This document shows, piece after piece, positions 53,951 through 63,116 of a stretch of DNA of 64,000 nt. Below the pieces are notes generated by a model. It was not told where the DNA came from. It did not search any database and saw only the letters and a list, made by a program, of their open reading frames with translations. A program made the position numbers and the translations under genes. This DNA comes from Clostridium sp. M62/1 (GTDB taxonomy: Bacteria; Bacillota; Clostridia; Lachnospirales; Lachnospiraceae): the NCBI RefSeq assembly GCF_020736365.1, contig NZ_CP085988.1:936001-1000000 (forward strand), in the 5' to 3' direction. The stretch's first letter is position 1, and every line of letters starts with the position of its first letter.

Positions 53951-54481
53951 GCAATGCTCGTAGCTGGTTGCTTTCTTTGTAATTCTTGGAAATCAGCGTG
54001 AAAAGCGGCGTAACACGCTCTGTATAGTCAGCCACTTTGCCAAAATCCAGATCACACACAGGAAGGCTTGCTATATGACTTGGATAAATGTGTGGCTGTG
54101 CAGAACCAGTTTGGATTTTATAGATATTATTCTGGTGGCGCTTCAAAAGCGCATGCCAGAAATAAACGTAGGGTGTCATCTTGAAATCTATGAAGGACGA
54201 ATCAGATGACCAAACAGGCACGCCCCACAAATTCACAAATCCGGCGTTCGCTCCAGAGCTCGAAATAGTTATCACAGGCGCTACAGTATTGGCTGCATTG
54301 TGGTATGTCGATGGCACCAGTCCTCCCGCAACGACCGGAATATCGCCAGGAATTGCATCTTTAGAGAGAAGGGCCGTCCCACGTTGAGGTACAATGAAGT
54401 CACCAATATGTTTAGAGCCGGATATATCCTGGAACATGAAGTCAAAAAGCAGTTGCGCTTGCTGCGCTAAATTATCATTTA
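53898..54481 (-). pseudogene. hsdS C-terminal half cassette (silent, antisense)
   Basis: Reading from site 4 on the complement: VNDNLAQQAQLLFDFMFQD, a TRD (IGDFIVPQRGTALLSKDAIPGD...GSAQPHIYPSHIA) and the terminal LRALRDWLLPMLMNGQATISD-type ending shared with the expressed gene. It has no start codon of its own. Inversion between site 4 and site 1 or 3 would place it after an N-terminal half and give a complete HsdS of about 350-400 residues. Confidence 0.87.
54466..54481 (-). repeat. hsdS recombination site 4
   Basis: Exact fourth copy of the 16-bp site, in minus orientation, at the open end of the antisense hsdS half cassette. Confidence 0.85.
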
Positions 54482-54578
54482 CAGGAGAGAACGATTACGG
54501 ATAAGGATACTGGCCTATAAGGAATGGTATGAGGATTGAATGATTTTATCTTAAATCAAAGGATGGGGTGGTTGCTGA

Positions 54579-54881
54579 GTGTATAGAAAATGGACAAAGA
54601 ATGATATAGAAGCATCCAAAGCGCGTTTTCGTAGGCTTTATGCACAATCGCCGATCGAGTACCGCTTTCTCTGTGGTCACGATATTCAGAGCGAAGATGA
54701 CGAGGATGCACTGGACTACTACATGATTGGAGTATGGCTGGTTCAGCATAGGAAATATTCTGATTGGTCGAAAGAGAAAGCATTTGATTTGGCGGAAATT
54801 CTTGAATTTATGCGAGTGTACAGGATAAGAATTCCACGATACATCAAGCGTACAAGATTCTATCGCAAAATATTAACTTGA
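54579..54881 (+). CDS. Hypothetical protein
   Basis: A 100-residue basic protein starting at GTG 54,579 (YRKWTKNDIEASKARFRRLYAQSP...) with WLVQHRKYSDWSKEKAFDLAEILEFM in the middle. I do not recognise the family. The ribosome site is weak. It lies four bases before the MmcQ/YjbR-like gene, so the two may be one operon. Confidence 0.45.
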   Translation: MYRKWTKNDIEASKARFRRLYAQSPIEYRFLCGHDIQSEDDEDALDYYMIGVWLVQHRKYSDWSKEKAFDLAEILEFMRVYRIRIPRYIKRTRFYRKILT

Positions 54882-54884
54882 AAG

Positions 54885-55307
54885 ATGACACGACAAGAAT
54901 TATTTATATGGATACGCCAGCAGTACGGCACAGAGCCGGAATACCCCTGGCATGACTGGAATGCGGTGTTGCGGCACAATGACAATAATAAATGGTATGG
55001 TGTAGTTCTGGAAGTATCTGCTGATAAGTTGGGACTGCCGGAAGCAGGCATCGTTGATGTCCTTAATGTGAAAAGTGATCCGCTGCTGATCGGCTCTCTT
55101 CGTGGGCAGGACGGCTATTTTCCGGCCTATCACATGAACAAGGAAAAATGGCTCAGTATTCAGCTTGGCAAACCAGAACTGGATGATGCCATCAAAGACC
55201 TGCTTTCTTTGAGCTATGAGCTGACGGCACCGAAGAAGCGCAAACCAAAGTCATCAGCAAAAAATCCAGGAGATTCCGCAAATGGCAAAGAAAATGACAA
55301 AGATTGA
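54885..55307 (+). CDS. MmcQ/YjbR-family protein
   Basis: A 140-residue protein of the MmcQ/YjbR fold (double-stranded DNA-binding-like). Visible features are a start TRQELFIWIRQQYGTEPEYPW, the core NNKWYGVVLEVSADKLGL, VLNVKSDPLLIGSLRGQDGYFPAYHMNKEKWLSIQL, and a basic C-terminal tail. Its precise function is unknown. The 3' end overlaps the next open frame. Confidence 0.75.
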   Translation: MTRQELFIWIRQQYGTEPEYPWHDWNAVLRHNDNNKWYGVVLEVSADKLGLPEAGIVDVLNVKSDPLLIGSLRGQDGYFPAYHMNKEKWLSIQLGKPELDDAIKDLLSLSYELTAPKKRKPKSSAKNPGDSANGKENDKD

Positions 55308-55425
55308 GCGAAAGGAAGCACGCCTCCGAAAGGGCAAGCAGTGGCTGCTCACCTATACCGGCTCGCCGAAAAAGATGAACAAGCATTACCGGGAACGCTT
55401 TCATGTGGATGCTGTGACTGCCGCT
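55282..55425 (+). pseudogene. Conserved small protein, truncated by IS fragment
   Basis: Begins at ATG 55,282 after AGGAG with AKKMTKIERKEARLRKGKQW and YTGSPKKMNKHYRERF. Sequence from about 55,425 onward is the antisense of a transposase fragment, so only about 47 native codons remain, although the frame stays open by chance to 55,680. The family is a mobile-element-associated hypothetical protein of unknown role. Confidence 0.5.
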
Positions 55426-55800
55426 ATAGGTGTTAGGATTCCCCAATGTTTCTTTCGTATGGCGTCTGGTAAGTGTTGTTCTTATATGAGTATCGAATTC
55501 GCTGTCAGGCAAATCATAAGCGGAAAGGATACCATTACTGTTGATTTCTTTCATGCGGATAACGAAATACATTCCCTTCCGGATCAGGTGTGCAAAGGTA
55601 TTAAAACTTTCGTAACCACGGTCTGCCATAAGGATGGTATTATTACAATACTTATGAAAACCATCAGATCAGTGCAGTAGATATGCATGTAGAAAATCTG
55701 GATAGTGATAAAATGATTTGTTATCCAGTAATTCAAGGAGAACGAATCAACTATCAAAATAAATAATGTTTTGAAATCAGGGATGAGGTAGAAAGGAAAG
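55425..55800 (-). pseudogene. IS4-type transposase fragment
   Basis: On the complement, ADRGYESFNTFAHLIRKGMY and VIRMKEINSNGI ... RRHTKETLGNPNTY resemble the central DDE region of IS4-family transposases (the Asp is in ADRGYES). Only about 70 codons are in one frame. The upstream part (toward 55,800) continues with frameshifts, and no inverted ends are evident. It is a decayed remnant. Confidence 0.6.
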
Positions 55801-55804
55801 TTCC

Positions 55805-56485
55805 ATGACAAAAGATGAAGTAAAAAAACTCAGGATGGACAGTCCGGAATCACTACAGTTTTTAAATAATGCTACAAAATTTTATAATTTAATGATGATG
55901 TATCGTTGTGCTATTCGGGAGATACAAACTAAGCTTGAGGTTTTGGATGATGAATTTTCAGTTGAGAACAATCGAAATCCTATTTCTTTTATAAAAACAA
56001 GAATTAAGAAGCCCAATAGTATTTACAATAAACTGCAGAAGATGGGATATGAATTTACAACAGAAAATATACAGACATATCTCAATGATGTAGCAGGCGT
56101 TCGAATAGTTTGTGCGTTTATTGACGATATTTATATGATATCAGATTTGATTACCCAACAGGATGATATTAAAGTTATTGAAATAAAAGATTATATAAAA
56201 AATCCAAAATCGAATGGTTATCGAAGCTATCATATGATTGTTGAAATACCAGTATTTTTTGCTAAGGGTAAAACACCTATGCGTGTAGAATTACAGATTC
56301 GAACCAATGGTATGGATTTCTGGGCAACATTGGAACATCAACTTCGCTATAAAAAAGGAATTGAAGAAATGCCTGGCTATGATGAGATAAGTGAAGAATT
56401 ACTTCATTCTGCAAAAGCTATCATTGAAGCAGATAATGAAATGCAGAGAATAAAAGACAAAATTGGTATGTTCCACGAAATTTAG
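55805..56485 (+). CDS. Small alarmone synthetase (GTP pyrophosphokinase, RelQ/RelP-like)
   Basis: A 226-residue single-domain (p)ppGpp synthetase. RelA/SpoT synthetase signatures: FIKTRIKKPNSIYNKLQKMG, LNDVAGVRIVCAFIDDIY, KNPKSNGYRSYHMIVEIP and RVELQIRTNGMDFWATLEHQL. It has no hydrolase or regulatory domains, as in small alarmone synthetases. These are typically induced by envelope stress in Firmicutes. AGGAAAG precedes ATG 55,805. It is followed 35 bases later by a cardiolipin synthase gene, suggesting co-transcription. Confidence 0.9.
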   Translation: MTKDEVKKLRMDSPESLQFLNNATKFYNLMMMYRCAIREIQTKLEVLDDEFSVENNRNPISFIKTRIKKPNSIYNKLQKMGYEFTTENIQTYLNDVAGVRIVCAFIDDIYMISDLITQQDDIKVIEIKDYIKNPKSNGYRSYHMIVEIPVFFAKGKTPMRVELQIRTNGMDFWATLEHQLRYKKGIEEMPGYDEISEELLHSAKAIIEADNEMQRIKDKIGMFHEI

Positions 56486-56520
56486 GGAGAAAACTGAGCA
56501 AGTAGGAAGGCGGAATATAT

Positions 56521-58080
56521 ATGAAACAAGATACTTTAGAGGGCAAAGCAAAAACAAAAAATGGGGTAAAACGGCTGTGTTTTTCCATAGTCTGCATTCT
56601 TCTAGAAGTAGTTTTTATTATTACTATTGTAACACGCTTAAATGAATATGCAGAAATCATAAATCTATTTACAAGGATTTTAAGTGGAATTTTAGTTTTG
56701 GGATTGTATGCATCAGATAAGACATCCTCTATGAAAATGCCTTGGGTCATCTTAATTCTAATTTTCCCAATTATGGGTGTAGGCCTGTATTTGTTGATTG
56801 GTTTGAATGGCGGCACACATAAAATGCGTGAGCGATATGCAGAAATTGATAGCAAATTGTTACCAATGCTTTCCGATAATCAGGAGTGCTTAAACAGAAT
56901 AAACGAAACGATTCCGAAGGCAGGAAATATTGCAAGTTATATACAAAGAAATTCGCAGTATCCAATCTATCAGAATACGGATATTGTGTATTTTGATGAA
57001 GCAGTGAAAGGATTAGAGGCACAGCTTAAGGATTTGGAGAAAGCACAAAAGTTTATCTTTATGGAATATCATGCGATAGAAGACGCTGAAGCATGGCATA
57101 AGATTCAAGATGTTCTGGAAGAGCGAGTAAAAGCAGGTGTGGAAGTTAGAGTATTCTACGATGATATGGGTTCTATAGGCTTTATTAACACAGATTTTGT
57201 GAAAAAAATGGAGGCAATAGGAATTCATTGCCGTGTATTCAATCCGTTTATGCCAGGTTTAAATCTGTTTTTGAACAATCGTGATCATAGAAAAATAACA
57301 GTTATTGATGGAAAAGTCGGATTTACAGGTGGATATAATCTAGCAAACGAATATTTTAATTACACACACCCGTATGGACAGTGGAAAGATACAGGTATTC
57401 GTTTAGAAGGAGATGCTGTTCAGTCGCTTACAGTGACATTTTTAGAAATGTGGAATGCTGTTAGTGAAAAAGCTACGAATGATACTGATTTTAGTAAATA
57501 CATTATTCATTACGATTATAAAGCACAGCAAACAGGTTTTGTTCAGCCTTATGCAGACAGTCCTATGGATAATGAGCAGGTCGGAGAAGAAGTTTATATC
57601 AGTATGATAAATAAAGCTGAAAAATATTGTTGGTTTATGACTCCATATCTAATCATAACAGATGAAATGACGCATGCGTTATGTCTGGCTGCTAAGCGAG
57701 GGGTAGACGTAAGAATTATCACACCTGGTATCCCTGATAAAAAATTCATTTATAATGTAACTCGTTCTTTTTATCATGGATTAGTTAAACATGGTGTTCG
57801 TGTTTATGAGTGGACTCCTGGTTTCTGTCATGCAAAAATGAGTGTGGCAGATGACTGTATGGCAACTTGTGGAACAATTAATTTGGATTATCGAAGTTTA
57901 TATCACCATTTTGAAAACGGCTGTTTTATGGCAGATTGTCAGGCAGTTGTGGAAATAAAAAATGATCTGATAAGAACGATGGGAGAATGTCGTGATGTGA
58001 CAGACCAATATCAAACCGGACGAAGTGCATATTTGCGACTGGGACAATTATTTATGAGATTATTTGCTGGATTGCTATAA
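56521..58080 (+). CDS. cls: Cardiolipin synthase
   Basis: A 519-residue membrane enzyme that joins two phosphatidylglycerol molecules into cardiolipin. Two N-terminal helices (SIVCILLEVVFIITIVTRL and WVILILIFPIMGVGLYLLIG) are followed by two phospholipase D HKD motifs: HRKITVIDGKVGFTGGYNLA near residue 257 and HAKMSVADDCMATCGTINLD near 438. Length is typical. GGAAGGCGG precedes ATG 56,521. A strong terminator follows. Confidence 0.92.
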   Translation: MKQDTLEGKAKTKNGVKRLCFSIVCILLEVVFIITIVTRLNEYAEIINLFTRILSGILVLGLYASDKTSSMKMPWVILILIFPIMGVGLYLLIGLNGGTHKMRERYAEIDSKLLPMLSDNQECLNRINETIPKAGNIASYIQRNSQYPIYQNTDIVYFDEAVKGLEAQLKDLEKAQKFIFMEYHAIEDAEAWHKIQDVLEERVKAGVEVRVFYDDMGSIGFINTDFVKKMEAIGIHCRVFNPFMPGLNLFLNNRDHRKITVIDGKVGFTGGYNLANEYFNYTHPYGQWKDTGIRLEGDAVQSLTVTFLEMWNAVSEKATNDTDFSKYIIHYDYKAQQTGFVQPYADSPMDNEQVGEEVYISMINKAEKYCWFMTPYLIITDEMTHALCLAAKRGVDVRIITPGIPDKKFIYNVTRSFYHGLVKHGVRVYEWTPGFCHAKMSVADDCMATCGTINLDYRSLYHHFENGCFMADCQAVVEIKNDLIRTMGECRDVTDQYQTGRSAYLRLGQLFMRLFAGLL

Positions 58081-58091
58081 GAATCTGATGA

Positions 58092-58150
58092 AACGACCTT
58101 TCAAAAAACAGTTGATTTAGAAGTTAACTGTTTTTGAAAGGCCGTTTTTG
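58092..58150 (+). terminator. Terminator after cardiolipin synthase gene
   Basis: The 22-base arm at 58,092-58,113 pairs with 58,125-58,146, nearly perfectly, followed by Ts. The region from here to 58,290 has no gene; it holds the promoter region of the next ORF. Confidence 0.85.
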
Positions 58151-58290
58151 CTATATCTAACAGTCTGTTGTACAAAGAAGATTTTGCATGGATGAAAAAA
58201 CAAACCTTGTTGAGGTTAAATTGAGTTTTCCATTGTATTGTATTGCTAATGAATAAGAATAAGAAATAAAAAGGAATCAGGTGATGTACA

Positions 58291-59724
58291 ATGAAAAAGC
58301 ATAAAATATGTAAAATCCTTCTTGTTATACTGGCAATTTTTTTATGTGTGGCTTTTTATGAATTGCTCGGAATCTGCGTTGCATATAAAAAGCAGCCGGA
58401 AGTGTCCAATACAACCAAAAAAGAAACAAAAAATGGGTCATGGAACGAATGCAGTGAAAATACAGAACGGGCAGTAATCATAGAAAAGAATCCAGAAGCG
58501 CTTTTACAAAGAGTGCGTTTGATCAAGAATGCAAAAAAGGAAATTATTCTTTCTACTTTTGCATTTCAATCCGATGAAAGTGGAAAATTGATCTTAGGAG
58601 CACTGCATGATGCGGCAGACAGAGGTGTACATATTCGTCTGTTAGTAGATGGAATGGAGAGCTGGATTGATATGGAAGGAAATCCGTATTTCTATGGATT
58701 ATCTTCCCATGAGAATGTTGAAATTAAACTGTATAATAAGGCCAATCCGTTGAAACCGTGGAAAATGATGGGTAGAATGCATGATAAATATTTGATTGCA
58801 GATGGAAAGAGATATATTCTTGGGGGAAGAAATACATACAATTATTTCCTGGGTGATTTTCCGGGACATAAGAACTATGACAGAGACGTGTTAGTGGTTT
58901 GCGATGAACCTGAGAAAGAAAATTCAGTTAACCAGTTGTTAGAGTATTTTGAAACGATATGGGAACAAGAAGACAGTGATTATTTTCATGACAATAAAAA
59001 ACTGGCAAATAGAAAATCTGTAAAGAACGCAGTTTTAGAGCTGCAGAACGGCTATCAGAAATATTTTGAAGAGAATAAGGAAAGAATCTGCGATACCGAT
59101 TACACGGACGAAACTTTTGAGACAGAAAAGATTGCATTAGTGTCAAATCCTATTCACACAGGTTCCAAAGAACCAGTAGTGTGGTATCAGTTGGGAGAAT
59201 TGATGAAAAATGCAAAAAATCGTGTGAAGATCCACACGCCATATATTATCTGTAATGATATGATGTATAACACATGGGAGGAGATTGCAGAGAACGTTTC
59301 AGATTTTTCTATCATGACAAATTCAGTTGCGAATAATGGGAATCCATTTGGGGCTGCCGATTATGCGAAAAACAGAAATAGAATCTTAAGTACAGGAATT
59401 AATATCTGGGAATATGAAGGCGGTTATTCATACCACGGAAAAAGTATTCTGATTGACGATGATCTGTCTGTAATCGGTTCCTTTAATATGGACATGAGAA
59501 GTGCATATCTGGATACGGAACTGATGCTTGTAATTCGCAGTAAAGATATTAATAAACAGTTGGAAGAGGGCATGATGGAATATGAAAGAGTGTCCCGCCA
59601 GGTATTGGAAGATGGAACCTATCGTGATCCATATCATGTAGAGCCAATCGAATTAACAAAGAAACGTCAGAGAAAAATATTTTTGGTACAGCATCTGCTT
59701 GGATGGGCAAGGTATCTGTTTTAA
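58291..59724 (+). CDS. Membrane-anchored phospholipase D-like protein
   Basis: A 477-residue protein with one N-terminal membrane anchor (ICKILLVILAIFLCVAFYEL) and two PLD-type active sites: HDKYLIADGKRYILGG near residue 165 and HGKSILIDDDLSVIGS near 385. The first lies in an extracellular-type domain (ILSTFAFQSDESGKLILGAL). Cardiolipin synthase- or phosphodiesterase-like chemistry is likely, with the substrate unknown. It is transcribed toward the response regulator gene, 17 bases away. Confidence 0.82.
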   Translation: MKKHKICKILLVILAIFLCVAFYELLGICVAYKKQPEVSNTTKKETKNGSWNECSENTERAVIIEKNPEALLQRVRLIKNAKKEIILSTFAFQSDESGKLILGALHDAADRGVHIRLLVDGMESWIDMEGNPYFYGLSSHENVEIKLYNKANPLKPWKMMGRMHDKYLIADGKRYILGGRNTYNYFLGDFPGHKNYDRDVLVVCDEPEKENSVNQLLEYFETIWEQEDSDYFHDNKKLANRKSVKNAVLELQNGYQKYFEENKERICDTDYTDETFETEKIALVSNPIHTGSKEPVVWYQLGELMKNAKNRVKIHTPYIICNDMMYNTWEEIAENVSDFSIMTNSVANNGNPFGAADYAKNRNRILSTGINIWEYEGGYSYHGKSILIDDDLSVIGSFNMDMRSAYLDTELMLVIRSKDINKQLEEGMMEYERVSRQVLEDGTYRDPYHVEPIELTKKRQRKIFLVQHLLGWARYLF

Positions 59725-59741
59725 TAAGGAGGAAGGAAAAC

Positions 59742-60413
59742 GTGTTTCAAATATTGATTGTAGAAGATGATAAAGAATTAAGCCAGCTATTCCAAAAAGT
59801 GCTTGAGAAGAATGGATATCAAGTCAAAAGTGCATCGGATGGAGCACAGGCATTAGAAGTATTGGTTAAGGAATATATTGATCTGATCATTTCTGATATT
59901 ATGATGCCGGTTATGGATGGTTATGAACTGGTGTCGGAACTCCGTTCAGCAGGATATCAGATACCTGTACTTATGATCACTGCGAAAGGTTCCTTTGATG
60001 ATATGCGCCAGGGATTTCTTTCGGGAAGTGACGATTATATGGTAAAACCGGTAAATGTGAATGAAATGGTTTTAAGAGTCGGAGCACTGCTTCGCCGTGC
60101 ACAGATACTGAATGAACACAAAATTGTGATCGGTTCAACAGAGTTTGATTATGATGCAATGACGGTTACAACTGATAAGGAAAGTCTTGTTTTGCCTAAA
60201 AAAGAATTCCTGCTTTTATATAAGCTTGCAGCTTCGCCAGGCAGAATATTTACAAAACAACAGTTGATGGATGAAGTATGGGGATACGAGACGGAGGCAG
60301 ACCCACATACGATAGAGGTACATATAGGAAGAATCAGGGAGCGTTTGAAAGATAACCCTGATTTTGAAATCGTAACAATGCGTGGAATTGGATACAAGGT
60401 GGTGAAAAAATAA
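59742..60413 (+). CDS. OmpR-family response regulator
   Basis: A 223-residue two-component regulator. The receiver domain has acidic residues ILIVEDDKEL, the phosphorylated Asp in DLIISDIMMPVMDGYE and the conserved Lys in YMVKPVN. The C-terminal winged helix is FDYDAMTVTTDKESLVLPKKEFLLL-like and ends MRGIGYKVVKK. The start is GTG 59,742, preceded by AAGGAGG. Its stop overlaps the kinase start. Confidence 0.92.
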   Translation: MFQILIVEDDKELSQLFQKVLEKNGYQVKSASDGAQALEVLVKEYIDLIISDIMMPVMDGYELVSELRSAGYQIPVLMITAKGSFDDMRQGFLSGSDDYMVKPVNVNEMVLRVGALLRRAQILNEHKIVIGSTEFDYDAMTVTTDKESLVLPKKEFLLLYKLAASPGRIFTKQQLMDEVWGYETEADPHTIEVHIGRIRERLKDNPDFEIVTMRGIGYKVVKK

Positions 60414-61456
60414 TGGAACAAAAGGAAGAAAAAGGATTGCGGATCCGATCCTGTCTGACTGGTGCAATCTGGCTGGCACTTGTATTTTCAACAGTCATAT
60501 CTGCGTTATTATTTGCTTTTTTGAATCATTTTTTTAATCTGCCGGGCAGCATACCTGTGCTTGGCTGGCTTTTGATTTTCAATACATTGATTGCAGGGCT
60601 GATCACTTCCTTTATTAATGCAAAGTTACTGGAACCAATTACAAGACTTAGTAAAGCAATGAAGGAAGTTTCTCGGGGAGATTTTGAACAGCATTTGGAA
60701 ACGAATAGCCGTATAGCAGAAGTTGGAGAATCTTATCAAAGTTTTAACGTTATGACAAAAGAACTTCGTGCAACAGAGGTGCTGCAGATGGATTTTGTAT
60801 CTGATGTTTCTCATGAGTTTAAGACCCCGATTAATGCCATTGAAGGATATACAATGCTGCTTCAGGGAGAAGAACTGTCTCCGGATCAAGAGGAATATGT
60901 AGAAAAAATCTTATTTAACACCCAAAGACTTTCCGGATTGGTTGGTAATATTTTGCTGTTATCCAAGTTAGAGAATCAGAATATACCAATGAAAAAAACA
61001 GAATATCGTCTGGATGAACAGATCCGCCAGGCAGTTCTTTCATTGGAAACAAAATGGACAGAAAAAGAAATTGGTTTTCAGGTAGAATTGGAGGAAGTTA
61101 AATATACTGCGAATGAAGGACTTTTTATGCATATCTGGATAAATCTTTTAGATAATGCGATTAAGTTCAGCCCTTCAAAGGGGACAATTACGATGTTTCT
61201 GAAACAAGAACAGGATTCTGTTAAGTTCATTCTGGAAGATGAAGGACCAGGAATAGAGGATGATGTAAAATCCAGAATATTTGACAAGTTCTATCAGGTA
61301 GATGGATCTCATAAAGCAGAAGGAAATGGCCTAGGTCTTGCACTTGTAAAACGGATTGTAGATAGTGCCGGAGGAACAATCAAAGCAGAAAACCGTGAAT
61401 ATGGTGGATGCAGATTTGTTATAGAGCTGCCAAAGCAGAAAGATGAGATTATCTAG
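60413..61456 (+). CDS. Sensor histidine kinase
   Basis: A 347-residue kinase with two membrane helices (WLALVFSTVISALLFAFL and VLGWLLIFNTLIAGLITSFI) and almost no extracellular loop. A HAMP-like linker, the HisKA box SDVSHEFKTPINAIEGY with the phosphorylated His, and the ATPase boxes N (NLLDNAIKFS), G1 (EDEGPGIEDD), F and G2 (GNGLGLALV) follow. The short loop suggests that it senses membrane disturbance, like BceS-type intramembrane kinases; this is inferred. Confidence 0.92.
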   Translation: MEQKEEKGLRIRSCLTGAIWLALVFSTVISALLFAFLNHFFNLPGSIPVLGWLLIFNTLIAGLITSFINAKLLEPITRLSKAMKEVSRGDFEQHLETNSRIAEVGESYQSFNVMTKELRATEVLQMDFVSDVSHEFKTPINAIEGYTMLLQGEELSPDQEEYVEKILFNTQRLSGLVGNILLLSKLENQNIPMKKTEYRLDEQIRQAVLSLETKWTEKEIGFQVELEEVKYTANEGLFMHIWINLLDNAIKFSPSKGTITMFLKQEQDSVKFILEDEGPGIEDDVKSRIFDKFYQVDGSHKAEGNGLGLALVKRIVDSAGGTIKAENREYGGCRFVIELPKQKDEII

Positions 61457-61489
61457 TTTTAAGATAAATTAGAAGATGAGAGGATTTAT

Positions 61490-62554
61490 ATGACATTTTA
61501 TCAGGAGTTGCAGTTAAATCAGGCAGGTTCTAAAAACCTGTTGAAAAAGAGTGAAACACTAAAAGAAAAACTATATCATATGTGGGTATATCTGGTGAAG
61601 ATAGCTGCTACAATGGCATTTTGTTTTTTCTTTGTTAGTATTTTCAGCATCCTATTTGGAAATGAGAACAGCATTGTAGGTGTAGTAGTCTTATTATGTC
61701 TCATGGTGTTTAGGAATGCGGATCTGGGGATCCACACCGGACAATCTACGATGCTTTTGGCTTTGTTCTTTGTAATTATGACTGTATGTCCGCATTTAGC
61801 AAATCAGTTTTCACCGGTACTTGGAATGCTGTTAAATATTGCGGCACTGGCTGTGTTGATTCTGTTCGGATGCCATAATCCATCCATGTTTAATCAATCT
61901 ACATTGGTTCTTGGGTATCTGCTGCTATATGGTTATGATGTTACGGGAAAAAGCTATCAGATGCGATTAGTCGGAATGGCTTTAGGTGCAGCACTTACCT
62001 GCTTCGTATTTTATCGAAATCATAAAAACAGAACTTATAAAAGAAATCTGAAAGATCTGATACAAGAATTTGATATCACTTCTTCCAGAACAAAATGGCA
62101 GATATGTCAGATTTTATGCGTACCGATTGTCCTTTGCATTGCAGAACTTTGTAATATGCCACGTGCAATGTGGGCTGGTATTGCGGCCATGTCCGTGATT
62201 TTGCCGTCTATGGAAGATATGCACTACAGAGTCCGTAAAAGGATTGTCGGAAATATTGCAGGTGTTATATGTTTTACAGTATTATATTTTCTGCTTCCTT
62301 CGTCAATCTATGCATATATAGGAATTCTTGGTGGAATCGGTGTAGGATTTTCAGCACAATATGGCTGGCAGGCAGTATTTAACACATTTGGTGCTTTAGC
62401 CATTGCTGCAGAGACATATGGACTACAAGGAGCGGTTAGTCTTAGAGTGAGTCAAAATGTTTTTGGTGTTGTGTTTGCTTTAGCATTTTGTGTTATATTT
62501 TATTGGTTTATGCCTAAAAAAAAGGAAAGTGAGGTGACCGTACATGCAGAGTGA
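61490..62554 (+). CDS. FUSC-family membrane protein
   Basis: A 354-residue membrane protein with about ten hydrophobic segments in two groups, including VYLVKIAATMAFCFFFVSIF, VVLLCLMVFRNADLGIHTGQ, MWAGIAAMSVILPSMEDM and QAVFNTFGALAIAAETYG. The pattern fits the FUSC/aromatic-acid-exporter family, a putative exporter. It lies 33 bases after the kinase gene with AGATGAGAGG upstream, and overlaps the next gene, so it is probably a target of the two-component system. Confidence 0.78.
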   Translation: MTFYQELQLNQAGSKNLLKKSETLKEKLYHMWVYLVKIAATMAFCFFFVSIFSILFGNENSIVGVVVLLCLMVFRNADLGIHTGQSTMLLALFFVIMTVCPHLANQFSPVLGMLLNIAALAVLILFGCHNPSMFNQSTLVLGYLLLYGYDVTGKSYQMRLVGMALGAALTCFVFYRNHKNRTYKRNLKDLIQEFDITSSRTKWQICQILCVPIVLCIAELCNMPRAMWAGIAAMSVILPSMEDMHYRVRKRIVGNIAGVICFTVLYFLLPSSIYAYIGILGGIGVGFSAQYGWQAVFNTFGALAIAAETYGLQGAVSLRVSQNVFGVVFALAFCVIFYWFMPKKKESEVTVHAE

Positions 62555-63115
62555 AGTGAATAAGGAAGAAAATTTGAATAGAATTATTACGGTTCCTAAT
62601 CTTCTTTCTTTTTTCGGCTTTGTCTGATTCCGGTAATTATATGGAGTTATTGTGTAAAGAAAAATCCTCTGTTAGCTGATGAAATCTTATTGCTGTCTGG
62701 TCTTACGGATCTTGCTGATGGATATATCGCAAGAAGATTCCATAGGATTAGTAATTTAGGAAAAATACTTGATCCGGTGGCTGATAAGCTGACACAGGCA
62801 GCGATGTTAATCTGTCTGTTTACTCGTTTTCCGCATGTGCTTCTTTTAATCGTAATAATGGCAGGTAAGGAGCTGTATATGGTAGTCAGTGGATGTCTTG
62901 TGATACAAAAGACAGGAAAAGTACATGGTGCAGACTGGCATGGAAAGATAGTAACCTTTTTATTATATGGAACTGCAGCGGTGCATATTATATGGTTCCA
63001 CATTACACCGATGGTATCAGATCTGTTGATTGGTTTGTGCGCTATAATGATGGTCATATCGGTCGCTCTGTATATTATCCAGAATACCAGGACTCTTAAG
63101 GAAGAGACTGTATAA
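62543..63115 (+). pseudogene. CDP-alcohol phosphatidyltransferase, frameshifted
   Basis: It starts at ATG 62,543 with NRIITVPNLLSFF, then shifts frame at a run of six Ts (62,609-62,614). One more T would restore RLCLIPVIIWSYCVKKNPLL and the rest. The active-site motif is intact downstream: DLADGYIARRFHRISNLGKILDPVADK. Several membrane helices follow, ending RTLKEETV. It resembles PgsA-type phosphatidylglycerophosphate synthases. Either a genuine slipped-strand mutation, phase variation or a sequencing error explains the shift. Confidence 0.8.
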
Positions 63116-63116
63116 G

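Noticed and set aside
55430..55680. C-terminal part of the 132-residue ORF from 55,282
   Set aside because: This stretch is the antisense of a transposase fragment, so the open frame there is fortuitous.
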